Positions 33,911 to 41,989 of a stretch of DNA of 64,000 nucleotides are shown here, piece by piece. Positions within the stretch are counted from its first letter, which is position 1; each line of letters begins with the position of its first letter. The stretch lies in the NCBI GenBank assembly GCA_014728115.1, contig WJME01000118.1, forward strand, positions 1-64,000, given 5' to 3'. The notes beneath the pieces are model-generated. The model ran no database searches. It was not told the DNA's origin and saw only the letters and a list, made by a program, of their open reading frames with translations. The stretch is from Candidatus Zhuqueibacterota bacterium. GTDB lineage: Bacteria > Zhuqueibacterota > Zhuqueibacteria > Residuimicrobiales > Oceaniaggregativiventaceae. A program made the position numbers and the translations under genes.

Positions 33911-35065
33911 ATGAGATTATTTTACGGGTTACCTGTATTATTGTTTGGAGTCGCGATGATGTGCTCCTGTGACCAGACACCCGAGAAACGGCTTTATACC
34001 CTGTTTTTCGGAACATATACCAGAGGAGAGAGTGAAGGCATTTACAGTGCCCAGTTTGATGTCGTTGAGGGAACTCTGTTGCCCCTGAATGAACCCGTTT
34101 ATAGTGAAAATCCCTCATTTTTGGCTGTTGCACCGGACAAACAGGTGTTATATGCTGTCAATGAAGTCAACAACTATCTCGGCAAGGGTACAGGCGCTGT
34201 CACAGCATTCAGGATCGATCAGGAAACCCATGCATTGACTGAACTCAATCATCAGTCCAGTCATGGTGCTCATCCGGCACATATCGTTGTCGATGGAACA
34301 GGGCGTTTCGTGTTGACAGCAAATTATAGCGGGGGGAATGTCGCTGTGATAGCCATTGATTCGAGTGGTACATTGGGATCATTGGAACAAATGGTCGTAC
34401 ACACGGGTTCCGGTCCAAATCTCCAGCGTCAGAAACAACCCCATCCACACTCTGTGACCTTTTCACCAGACCAGCGCCATGTTGTCGTGGCTGATCTGGG
34501 TATCGATCAGGTGAAAATTTATCGCTGGGATGCCCATGAAGGGACTCTGACACTGAATGATCCATCTGCATTCAATACTGCTGCGGGTGCAGGTCCGCGG
34601 CATTTTGCTTTCCATCCCCACATGAATTATGCCTATGTCATCAATGAATTGGCTTCGACAATCACAGCCTTGAACTTTAATCCCGATAACGGAGCACTGA
34701 CAAAAGTTTCCACCGTGTCTACCCTTCCGGAAGATTGGCAAGGCCGCAATACCTGTGCTGATATTCATCTTTCAAAAGATGGACGATTCGTTTATGGCTC
34801 TAATCGTGGCCACAACAGTATTGCTGTTTTTGAGATCGATAGAAATACCGGCGAATTGACACGGGTGCAGAACCAGGCAACACGGGGCAGCACTCCCCGC
34901 AATTTCGCTCTCGATCCCACCGGAAAGTGGCTCTTGGTAGCCAATCAAAATTCCGATTCGATCACGATTTTTTCGATAGACAACGAGTCCGGTATGCTGG
35001 TCCCGGTAGGCGAGCCATATACGATCCCCAGCCCGGTTTGCATTCGGTTTCTGGATCTGGAGTAG
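33911..35065 (+). CDS. 6-phosphogluconolactonase-like beta-propeller (lactonase family) lipoprotein
   Basis: 384 residues from the ATG at 33911, with GAGGA about 9 nt upstream. The N-terminus has a lipoprotein-type signal (VAMMCSCDQ). The remainder is a seven-bladed YbhE/Pgl-type propeller. It includes FFGTYTRGESEGIYSAQFD, SFLAVAPDKQVLYAVNE, HPAHIVVDGTGRFVLTANYS, QPHPHSVTFSPDQRHVVVAD, GAGPRHFAFHPHMNYAYVIN and GSTPRNFALDPTGKWLLVAN, one per blade. Family members hydrolyse sugar lactones, and this one is anchored in the envelope, so a phosphorylated substrate is doubtful. The stop codon lies in a 14-bp tandem repeat shared with the next convergent gene. Confidence 0.88.
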   Translation: MRLFYGLPVLLFGVAMMCSCDQTPEKRLYTLFFGTYTRGESEGIYSAQFDVVEGTLLPLNEPVYSENPSFLAVAPDKQVLYAVNEVNNYLGKGTGAVTAFRIDQETHALTELNHQSSHGAHPAHIVVDGTGRFVLTANYSGGNVAVIAIDSSGTLGSLEQMVVHTGSGPNLQRQKQPHPHSVTFSPDQRHVVVADLGIDQVKIYRWDAHEGTLTLNDPSAFNTAAGAGPRHFAFHPHMNYAYVINELASTITALNFNPDNGALTKVSTVSTLPEDWQGRNTCADIHLSKDGRFVYGSNRGHNSIAVFEIDRNTGELTRVQNQATRGSTPRNFALDPTGKWLLVANQNSDSITIFSIDNESGMLVPVGEPYTIPSPVCIRFLDLE

Positions 35066-35092
35066 ATACTGGATGCTTGATACTGGATACTA
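35065..35092. repeat. 14-bp tandem duplication between two convergent stop codons
   Basis: GATACTGGATGCTT is followed directly by GATACTGGATACTA, with a partial third unit (GATG). The repeat begins on the last base of the lactonase stop and ends on the stop of the minus-strand gene. Confidence 0.7.
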
Positions 35093-37135
35093 GATGAAAA
35101 CCTCTTTGTTTATCTCCCCTGCCACCGTGATCAGCTGTTCTGCCTGTTCACTGGCTTTTGACCAGTCCGGAATAGTGGAATGCCATTGTTGCCAAAGATT
35201 TTGCAGCATAGGTATGATCTCGGCAGAGTCGAGATGGCCATATTCACTCATAAACTGTTTGACAGCGGTGGGTTTGTGGTTTACATAGATGCCTATGGCC
35301 TCTAAAGAGAGTTTGACCAGTTTCATGCTGTGCCAGATCGTTTGAAAGGCCAAAATGTCTGCTGCTCTGAACGGTTCCAGTCCTGTGGGCGTTTCTTTGA
35401 CAGCTTTTGCAAACGCTTTTTCTCCACCGGAAAATTGAGCCCCAAATAAGAGCAAGTCGGCATAGAATCCGGGCCAGGCCTGATGGGCTTCCCGTGCCAG
35501 AATTTGACGGAGGCCCTTTTTCTCCGGATACAGTTGTTCTCCGATTTTACCCTGGGTGTGAGCTTTTTCGATAAGAGCCAAAAGCTCATCTACATGCACG
35601 GGCTCTATATCCCGATCCTGCAACGTTTCGAGTGCACGCCGGGTTCGCTCCAGAGACACGGTATGATTCACCAGACAGTAAATAAATAGCGGGCGGACAG
35701 GATTGGCATCGATAAAGTCGCGCAAGGTTTGTGTTACATCGCTGTTGCTATGGATACCTTCGCCACAAAAAATCAGGGGTTTGCAGCCACCATAGTAATT
35801 TTCTTCAAAAGCGGATTCTCCCATTCCTCTCACAAACCCCCTTGTATGGGGCATGGTTTGACACAAGAGCGGTAAAAAATCGATATCAGCTTCCTGCCAC
35901 CAGTTGCGATCATTCCAGTTGGTCATATGCACGGTTGTCAGACCGCATTTTTTCATATAATCATCACTCATGGATAAAAAGGGTACAGGATCGGGATGCA
36001 GATGAGGATAGGTATAGGTCGCTCCTGACGGTCCGGCCACAAAATAGTCGTTATCCAGTCGATTTTCCATATAGTATTTGACGGTAGCCGGCATGAGATC
36101 ATAGGCAAGGGGCAAAAATCCCCAGTTGTATTTGAATGCGCCATGCAAAGGATCGGCCCAGTCCGTATTGATCAGGTTATGCATAAACCAGGTGGCATCG
36201 CCATCGGTGGCCATGAATGCGATATAGACCTTGTCTTTTACCTCAGTGTCCGGGCACTCGCGTTGTTGGAATTGTGTTTCCGGCTCGAATTGAAATGCCG
36301 AATGAACGGTCAGATTGGGTGTGTGCAATGAGCACAATCCATAGTGGCCATATTCTGAAGAGAGGGCAATGGCTTCATGCTCCTTGTCGCGAATGCAGTG
36401 CCAGCCCATGACAATCGCCCCGGGAGCATAGCTCTGATAGATCTCTTTGACGAGATTGTAATCTTTTTTATCCCGTTCCGAGGTCGATAGATCAACGCAA
36501 AAGATTTTATGCGCCATGATATAATCGCGATTGGCATAGGTGGATGTCGGCCAGTGCGGATGGTGCACGCAACACTGGGCGATGAGTGAATCATGGCATT
36601 GCGGCTGCAGGTTTTCCAGGGCCCATGTATAAGCGGAATACACGTTTTTGGCAGGGGTGACCACATCCCAATCCCCTACAGACCAAAAACCGGTGACTAG
36701 AGATTCCTGATGGATATCGACCGGTAATAGATCCTCCTGACTGGCTACCATGTTGGCTAGGTTTAAAGAATGCGGGAATGCGGGGTCATAGAGGACAATG
36801 CCTTTGATATCTCGCTGAAATGTTTCAAAACATTCACTCGGGGAATCGATCATGGTGACTTTAGTTGCAAAGGTCTGTTGGTAAACCTCGAGCCAGAAAT
36901 GATCCGCCCGGGTATGTACAAGATAGAGGCGGGGCTGCACCCGGTTCGCCAGTCCCTGCAGACAGGTAAGAGAGACCTTTTGATGGTAATCATCGATGGA
37001 ACTCACATCAAGAACATTGAGATGGGTTGGTTTTTTACCATGCGGGAACCGGCTCGAACGAGCCTCCCCTGAACGACCGCACATGGTCAGCAAACCGCTG
37101 GCAGAAAGCCATTTGATAAACTCCCGTCGGTGCAT
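35090..37135 (-). CDS. Tat-exported GxGYxYP domain protein (putative glycoside hydrolase)
   Basis: 681 residues from the ATG at 37135 (AGAGGTGA 6 nt upstream; the upstream frame to 37297 overlaps the preceding gene and is rejected). The N-terminus is a twin-arginine signal (HRREFIKWLSASGLLTMCG) that may also be lipidated. The body resembles the GxGYxYP family of putative glycoside hydrolases: AGPSGATYTYPH at about residues 367-378, ATDGDATWFMHN before it, and HMTNWNDRNWW after. No catalytic pair has been proven in this family to my knowledge, so the activity is an assumption. It lies 25 nt after the propeller protein and is probably co-transcribed with it. Confidence 0.72.
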   Translation of the reverse strand: MHRREFIKWLSASGLLTMCGRSGEARSSRFPHGKKPTHLNVLDVSSIDDYHQKVSLTCLQGLANRVQPRLYLVHTRADHFWLEVYQQTFATKVTMIDSPSECFETFQRDIKGIVLYDPAFPHSLNLANMVASQEDLLPVDIHQESLVTGFWSVGDWDVVTPAKNVYSAYTWALENLQPQCHDSLIAQCCVHHPHWPTSTYANRDYIMAHKIFCVDLSTSERDKKDYNLVKEIYQSYAPGAIVMGWHCIRDKEHEAIALSSEYGHYGLCSLHTPNLTVHSAFQFEPETQFQQRECPDTEVKDKVYIAFMATDGDATWFMHNLINTDWADPLHGAFKYNWGFLPLAYDLMPATVKYYMENRLDNDYFVAGPSGATYTYPHLHPDPVPFLSMSDDYMKKCGLTTVHMTNWNDRNWWQEADIDFLPLLCQTMPHTRGFVRGMGESAFEENYYGGCKPLIFCGEGIHSNSDVTQTLRDFIDANPVRPLFIYCLVNHTVSLERTRRALETLQDRDIEPVHVDELLALIEKAHTQGKIGEQLYPEKKGLRQILAREAHQAWPGFYADLLLFGAQFSGGEKAFAKAVKETPTGLEPFRAADILAFQTIWHSMKLVKLSLEAIGIYVNHKPTAVKQFMSEYGHLDSAEIIPMLQNLWQQWHSTIPDWSKASEQAEQLITVAGEINKEVFI

Positions 37136-37160
37136 ATTCACCTCTTTGTGTAAAAGATGT

Positions 37161-39281
37161 CTAGTCCAACAGATTGTGATACAGAGCCATATAATAAGGC
37201 AACAAATAGAATGTCCCTTCGTGCTCGCTATAACCATTTCCTTCGGTGCCGGCGAGCACGAATGCATCCCGGTCCTGGCGCACATGGGGTCGTTCATCTA
37301 TGGGGAGTGCTTTACCACTGACGTGCCAGCCGATATTGGGATCCTGTCCCGGCGTCGGGTCGAGCACAATATCGAGGCGGTGCAGATTGTCCATGGTATA
37401 GCCGATGAGGTCCAGGGGCATGCGGCGCAGCGTTTCCAGCACATCGTCCATTTGCGGATCTGCTTTGACATATCGATCTGCCTTGAGCTGCGCATAGTGG
37501 GCGGCCCAAGGAAATACGCGATCGGTATGATAAACACCCGTATCATAGACCTCCTTGAAGCGTTGGGCCAAAGCGCCGTAAATGACATTCCACAGGGCAT
37601 TTTTTTGTTTGCTGATATGCAGCCAGGCGTGTTCCATGCTGATACGATACATGAGCAAGAGCTCGGGATCGGTTTCGTAATTCATGAGGCCATACATGCA
37701 GCCCAGGTAGATATTGTTATCCCAGGGCACTACATTATCCGGCGGGAAAAAGCTTTTGCCTTCCAAAGCAAAGACATGATAGTGTTCCTTTTCCCTCAGC
37801 ATCGTGGCCACCTGTCGATACTTTTCAATTCCGGTGATATGATAAGCCGTCTTGAGAAAAGAGAGCATCATCATGGAATTGAGACCTCTTTGCTCCCAGC
37901 CCTGGATGGAATGGAAAAATTCCGGTGAAAAATTGGCCCAGCGGGTGGGTTTGCCATCATGATCGATGAGTTTGAACTCGTGCCTGATCAGATGATCGGT
38001 CACATCGGCGACCACCTCTTTGACCGCGCTCGATTCGGCTGCTGTTTCAGCCACCAGATCGTAATAGATGCCATAGAAAAAATAGTGACCGGCCAGTTCA
38101 TCGGAGCTGGTATCGCATTTCCACAGATATTTACCGTCCTCACTTTTGACAAAACGCGGTTCGATCTCTTTCCAGAACGGATCGGTTTTTTTTCTTCGCA
38201 AATTGTATTCGCGACCGTATTGTTGGTTCACCGGTTCCGGCCAGTCAATAGGGATGATCACGCGGGCCGGAAAACCGGATTCATGTGTGATATCGGTCAT
38301 CCATTTACAGACCTTGAAACTGCGATCTGCCAGCTCTTTGGCTTGCGGATCTTTGGTCACCGCATAACGAAAGGCCTGGGCTGCGCCATAATTGGCGGTG
38401 TAGGTTCCGTCATTATCTGAAATGGCAGGAATCCAGGTCTCGATATCGAATTGTTCTTCCAGATGGCATTGTGCCACGAATCCCATGCGATTGTGACGGC
38501 TCTCTACCTGGTCGATAAAATAGGCAGCTTTTTCTTCGAGGGTCATGGGAATGGATTGAATACAGCTGATGCCGTCTTGGGTTCCTAACCAGGCTGTGCC
38601 ATCCGAGGTGACATGAACAGACGTCACATGGTCGTGTGGCAGCCAGCGACGGCTGGCGCGAAAATAGAATTGTTGACCATCAAAGCGAATGGTTCCCTTT
38701 TGGGTACCCAGCCATACCATGCCATCGTCACCGGTAGCAATACTCGTAAACCGCTTATAGGGGAGTCCTTCCTGGCCGGTATAGAGCGTCCAGGAGCCAT
38801 CGATGCGTACTCCGAATCCCTGAGGCGAGCCGAAATATAGCTCTCCCTGTTGACCGAATGCCACCACCTGCACATTCCGTACTGCCCAGCTGTAGCGATC
38901 GTCATGGGGCAGCGCTCTTTGCCATTGTTCGGTTGCAGGGTCATACAACCACAATCCATTCTCACACCCTGCCGCAATTTCATCCGCAAAGACATCCCGC
39001 ATCAAAACCCTTCCTGCCTGTTCCGGTGCGGGGACAGCAGATTCCGGTACAGGTGGAGAAAATTGTGCCGGAATCCAGTTCTGACCCGTCCATCTATATA
39101 TGCCGCTTTGGGTGATGGCCACCGGTTGGTCGTTATACAAGTAAAGCTGACTCACCTCTCCGACAGGACGTTTATCGATCTCGGTAAACACCGTGGCGAC
39201 ATCCTGGTAGAACTGTCTTTCGGTGAGAGGGGTTGCCAAGAGGGTTGAGGTAATAAACATCAGGCCGAATATGGATTTCAT
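37161..39281 (-). CDS. Exported protein with Reg_prop-type propeller blades and a helical-barrel-like C-terminal region
   Basis: 706 residues with a signal peptide (FGLMFITSTLLA). AAAGGAAA lies about 6 nt upstream of the ATG. Residues ~45-240 contain propeller blades of the two-component-regulator type (ENGLWLYDPATEQWQ, DGMVWLGTQKGTIRFDG, DGTAWLGTQDGISC). The remaining ~450 residues are helix-rich with many aromatic residues (KYLWKCDTSSDELAGHYFFY, GWEQRGLNSMMMLSFLKTAY). This looks like an (alpha/alpha) toroid found in polysaccharide lyases and GH families, but I cannot assign a family. It sits directly upstream of the Tat-exported GxGYxYP gene, consistent with a shared role in extracytoplasmic glycan processing (inference). 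Confidence 0.65.
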   Translation of the reverse strand: MKSIFGLMFITSTLLATPLTERQFYQDVATVFTEIDKRPVGEVSQLYLYNDQPVAITQSGIYRWTGQNWIPAQFSPPVPESAVPAPEQAGRVLMRDVFADEIAAGCENGLWLYDPATEQWQRALPHDDRYSWAVRNVQVVAFGQQGELYFGSPQGFGVRIDGSWTLYTGQEGLPYKRFTSIATGDDGMVWLGTQKGTIRFDGQQFYFRASRRWLPHDHVTSVHVTSDGTAWLGTQDGISCIQSIPMTLEEKAAYFIDQVESRHNRMGFVAQCHLEEQFDIETWIPAISDNDGTYTANYGAAQAFRYAVTKDPQAKELADRSFKVCKWMTDITHESGFPARVIIPIDWPEPVNQQYGREYNLRRKKTDPFWKEIEPRFVKSEDGKYLWKCDTSSDELAGHYFFYGIYYDLVAETAAESSAVKEVVADVTDHLIRHEFKLIDHDGKPTRWANFSPEFFHSIQGWEQRGLNSMMMLSFLKTAYHITGIEKYRQVATMLREKEHYHVFALEGKSFFPPDNVVPWDNNIYLGCMYGLMNYETDPELLLMYRISMEHAWLHISKQKNALWNVIYGALAQRFKEVYDTGVYHTDRVFPWAAHYAQLKADRYVKADPQMDDVLETLRRMPLDLIGYTMDNLHRLDIVLDPTPGQDPNIGWHVSGKALPIDERPHVRQDRDAFVLAGTEGNGYSEHEGTFYLLPYYMALYHNLLD

Positions 39282-39310
39282 GAGGTTTCCTTTGGGATTG
39301 ATAGTGGAAT

Positions 39311-39343
39311 AATGCGGGGTTTAAACCCCACGCTATGAAAATG
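39311..39343. repeat. Palindromic repeat element, single copy
   Basis: GCGGGGTTTAAACCCCAC followed by GCTATGAAAAT matches one arm and core of the palindrome at 40551-40594. The left arm is degenerate. It lies between the propeller-protein and aldolase genes, so related elements flank the aldolase gene. Confidence 0.75.
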
Positions 39344-39355
39344 ATCGTAAATGAT

Positions 39356-40165
39356 TTAAATCACCGGACCCTTGCCGGTTTGAATGGATTCGTCGTTGAG
39401 CTCTTGCTTGATCGTATTGATATCCGTTTGCAGACGTTGACCAAACAAAGCAATATCTGAACTGTGGATGATGATATTCATGCCCTGTTGCACCCAAAAA
39501 AGCTGTCGTTGAGGGGATTCGGAAAAATGGATGCCGATAGCGAGATCATTGGCACGTGCTTTATGCATCAGGGATTGCACCGAGCGCACAAATTCAGGAT
39601 GGTCATATTTTTCAGGCAATCCCAAACTGCAGGAAAGATCATGTGGACCCACAAAAATGCCATCCAGTCCGGGCACAGCCAAAAGCTGATCGAGATTGTG
39701 CAAAGCGGGCAGTGATTCGATATTGGCGATGCACAGCGTATCTTTGTTGCGGTTTTGGATATAGGAAGTCAATTCGGGTTCGAGTTCATCTGGATTTTGC
39801 AGAGCCTTTTGCAATCGTTCACCTTTCAGCGGTCGGAATTTGGTTGCGCCAACCAGGTCACGAAGCTCGGTAACGGTTTCAATATAGGGCGCGACAATCC
39901 CTGTAGCTCCGGCATCCAGGGCGATGCATGCCTGAAAAGGATCTGGTCTTGATATGCGAACAATCGGTGCGATGTCCAGTGCACGATAGTGCTGGCACAT
40001 CTGTGCCAGTTCGGCGCGGTTAAGGGGCATGTGTTCAGTATCCAGGAAGACAAAATCGAGTCCGGCTCGTTTAACGGTTGCCGGCCAAAGGGGGGCAGCG
40101 CAGGTAATGGCTGTACCATAAACGCGTTTTCCCTGGTGTAATTTTTCTTTAAATAGATGTGACAT
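39356..40165 (-). CDS. HpcH/HpaI family aldolase
   Basis: 269 residues. The family pattern is clear: FVFLDTEHMPLNRAELAQM (metal and base region), IVRISRPDPFQACIALDAGA, GIVAPYIETVTELRDLV, ANIESLPALHNLDQLLAVPG with the metal-binding Glu, and DGIFVGPHDLSCSLGLP with the Asp ligand. These class II enzymes cleave 2-keto-3-deoxy acids (for example of sugar acids or 4-hydroxy-2-oxo acids) to pyruvate and an aldehyde. There is no signal peptide, so it is cytosolic. It lies first in the minus-strand run leading to the propeller and GxGYxYP genes, but a palindromic repeat separates it from them. Its own promoter region adjoins the 39-bp array. Confidence 0.9.
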   Translation of the reverse strand: MSHLFKEKLHQGKRVYGTAITCAAPLWPATVKRAGLDFVFLDTEHMPLNRAELAQMCQHYRALDIAPIVRISRPDPFQACIALDAGATGIVAPYIETVTELRDLVGATKFRPLKGERLQKALQNPDELEPELTSYIQNRNKDTLCIANIESLPALHNLDQLLAVPGLDGIFVGPHDLSCSLGLPEKYDHPEFVRSVQSLMHKARANDLAIGIHFSESPQRQLFWVQQGMNIIIHSSDIALFGQRLQTDINTIKQELNDESIQTGKGPVI

Positions 40166-40250
40166 ATTTTTTATCTCTCAATTCAGGCAATCGTTTGCAT
40201 AGATATTATAATGGATTTTTGTACGAGTGTCAATGAAAAAAATCTGGTGC

Positions 40251-40577
40251 GGGGGTTTAGATATCATGGGCATTGTATCGATTTTTATTCCATGGGGGTA
40301 GATCCTACGGGTATTCAGATTTTCATATCGTGGGGGTAGATCCTATGGATCAGTTAGATTTTTGTTTTGTGGGTGCAGATCCTATGGGGTATTCTGATTT
40401 TCATGTCCTGGGTGTAGATCCTATGGGGGATTCAGATTTTCATGTCGTGGGTGTAGATTCTATGGGGAATCTGATTTTCATGTCCTGGGTGTAGATCCTA
40501 TGGAATATTTGAATTTTTATATCGTGGCGGGTAAATCCTTTGGATTATCCCAATTTTCATAGCGCGGGGTTTAAACC
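40251..40577. repeat. Degenerate ~39-bp tandem array (nine units)
   Basis: Units begin at 40251, 40294, 40332, 40371, 40410, 40449, 40487, 40527 and 40566. The shared pattern is GGGTGTAGATCCTATGGG, then GATTTTCATGTCG (T/C). The last unit is the palindrome at 40551-40594, and its arm ATTTTCATAGCGCGGGG aligns with the array units, so array and palindrome belong to one family. The array fills much of the 537-bp space between two divergent genes (40166-40702). Apart from a weak TTG-N18-TATTTTAG promoter-like element at 40632-40660, I see nothing else there. Confidence 0.85.
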
Positions 40578-40594
40578 CCGCGCTATGAAAATTG
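40551..40594. repeat. 44-bp perfect palindrome
   Basis: The left arm CAATTTTCATAGCGCGGG continues through GTTT, and the right arm (40573-40594) is its exact reverse complement, 22 bp each side with no loop. It could form a long cruciform or RNA hairpin. There is no U-tract, so it is not a standard terminator. Confidence 0.95.
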
Positions 40595-40702
40595 AAAATT
40601 GTGGTTTTTCAAAAACAGAAACAAATTTGTTTTGATTTATCATATTTTCATCTATTTTAGATATCGTATTCCCCTTGTGATAAACGCCATAAAGGAATTC
40701 AT

Positions 40703-41989
40703 ATGAAAAAAATGAATCGCCGGCAGTTTGTGCATTCCTCACTGGCTGCTCTGGCTTCTGTCTCGATTGTACCACACACAGTGCTGGGAGGGAGCGGAAT
40801 GACCGCGCCCAGCGATGAACTCACCAAAGCGATTATCGGTGTCGGTGGCATGGGCCGCGGCCATATTCGTTATCCCGGTGCGCGGCTGATCGCAGTGTGC
40901 GACGTTGACCGTAACCACCTGGATCGTGCCAAAGCATTGGGAGGACCTGATGTACGCGGGTATCACGATTTCCGGGAACTGCTCGATCAATCCGATATCG
41001 ACGTGGTTCACATCGCGACCCCTCCGCATTGGCACGCCCTGATGTCCATCGCGGCTGCTCAGGCCGGCAAGGATGTATGGTGCGAAAAACCCATGACCCG
41101 AACCATCGGTGAAGGCATCCGCGTCATGAAAACTATGCAGGATTATCACCGCATCTTTCGCATCAATACCTGGTTTCGCTTTACACGTACCTTTTATCGT
41201 TTCAATACCCCGGTGAAACCCATCAAACAGATTGTTGAAAGCGGGGTGCTGGGTTGGCCCCTCAAAGCAACGATCAGTATCAACACCGGATTTGCCTGGA
41301 AATTTTACTGGATGGGCATGACCGCTTATACCCCACAATGGGTCCCCGAGGAACTCGATTATGACCTGTGGCTCGGGCCCGCTCCCTACAAGCCTTACCA
41401 TCCTCACCGCGTTCATGGCACGTTTCGCGGATATTGGGACTATGATGGCGGCGGCCTGGGTGATATGGGCCAGCATTACCTGGATCCTGTGCAATATCTG
41501 TTGGACAAGGATGATACGAGTCCGGTTGAAATCGATATAGATGCACCGCCTCAGCATCATGATGCAGTCGGTTCGTTCCGGCAAATCACGCTTAGATATG
41601 CAGACGGCTGTGAGATCCTTCTGGATGGTGAGGATGTCGAAAAGGATCAGGCTTTTCTCGAGGGGCCGAATGGCAAGCTCTACAAAGATCTACGCTCTAC
41701 GGTCCCGGATCTGGAAAAGCTTTTACCCACATTGCCCGAACCCAAGCCACAAGTCACTGATTTCTATCAGGCCGTCCGTGAGCGAAAACCGTTTGCCCTC
41801 AATGAGTGTAACGGCTTTCGCTCCTGTACACTGGTCAATCTGAGCAAAATCGTTCTCAAGCTGGGACGAAAATTGACCTTTGATCCTGAAAAGCTGAAAT
41901 TTGTCAATGATGACCAGGCTAATCGTTTGCTGGATCAGCCCATGCGCGCACCATGGAGTTTTGGTTTGAAATTGGGAGACCTTGCATGA
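40703..41989 (+). CDS. Tat-exported Gfo/Idh/MocA family oxidoreductase
   Basis: 428 residues. The N-terminus is a twin-arginine signal (MNRRQFVHSSLAALASVS), so the folded, cofactor-loaded protein would be exported. The Rossmann NAD(P) motif is GVGGMGRG at 46-53, the catalytic Lys lies in WCEKP (Lys 129), and a GDMGQHYLDPVQY segment supplies the conserved His. These define Gfo/Idh/MocA dehydrogenases, several of which oxidise sugars at C3. The next gene overlaps by 4 bp (ATGA) and encodes two DUF1080 domains. A bound cofactor recycled in the periplasm is the most plausible mode (inference). Confidence 0.92.
   Translation: MKKMNRRQFVHSSLAALASVSIVPHTVLGGSGMTAPSDELTKAIIGVGGMGRGHIRYPGARLIAVCDVDRNHLDRAKALGGPDVRGYHDFRELLDQSDIDVVHIATPPHWHALMSIAAAQAGKDVWCEKPMTRTIGEGIRVMKTMQDYHRIFRINTWFRFTRTFYRFNTPVKPIKQIVESGVLGWPLKATISINTGFAWKFYWMGMTAYTPQWVPEELDYDLWLGPAPYKPYHPHRVHGTFRGYWDYDGGGLGDMGQHYLDPVQYLLDKDDTSPVEIDIDAPPQHHDAVGSFRQITLRYADGCEILLDGEDVEKDQAFLEGPNGKLYKDLRSTVPDLEKLLPTLPEPKPQVTDFYQAVRERKPFALNECNGFRSCTLVNLSKIVLKLGRKLTFDPEKLKFVNDDQANRLLDQPMRAPWSFGLKLGDLA

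Noticed and set aside
36996-37928. 310-residue plus-strand frame across two minus-strand genes
   Set aside because: It crosses the gap between the GxGYxYP and propeller genes and has no start context or family match.
40273-40494. Open frame encoding 13-residue repeats (GVDPMGYSDFHVV type)
   Set aside because: It is the translation of the 39-bp DNA array, starts at a weak TTG without a ribosome-binding site, and unit lengths vary (38-43 bp), which breaks the frame outside this stretch.
40251-40577. Possible CRISPR array
   Set aside because: Units are contiguous and degenerate over their entire length; there is no constant repeat alternating with unrelated spacers, and no cas gene is near.
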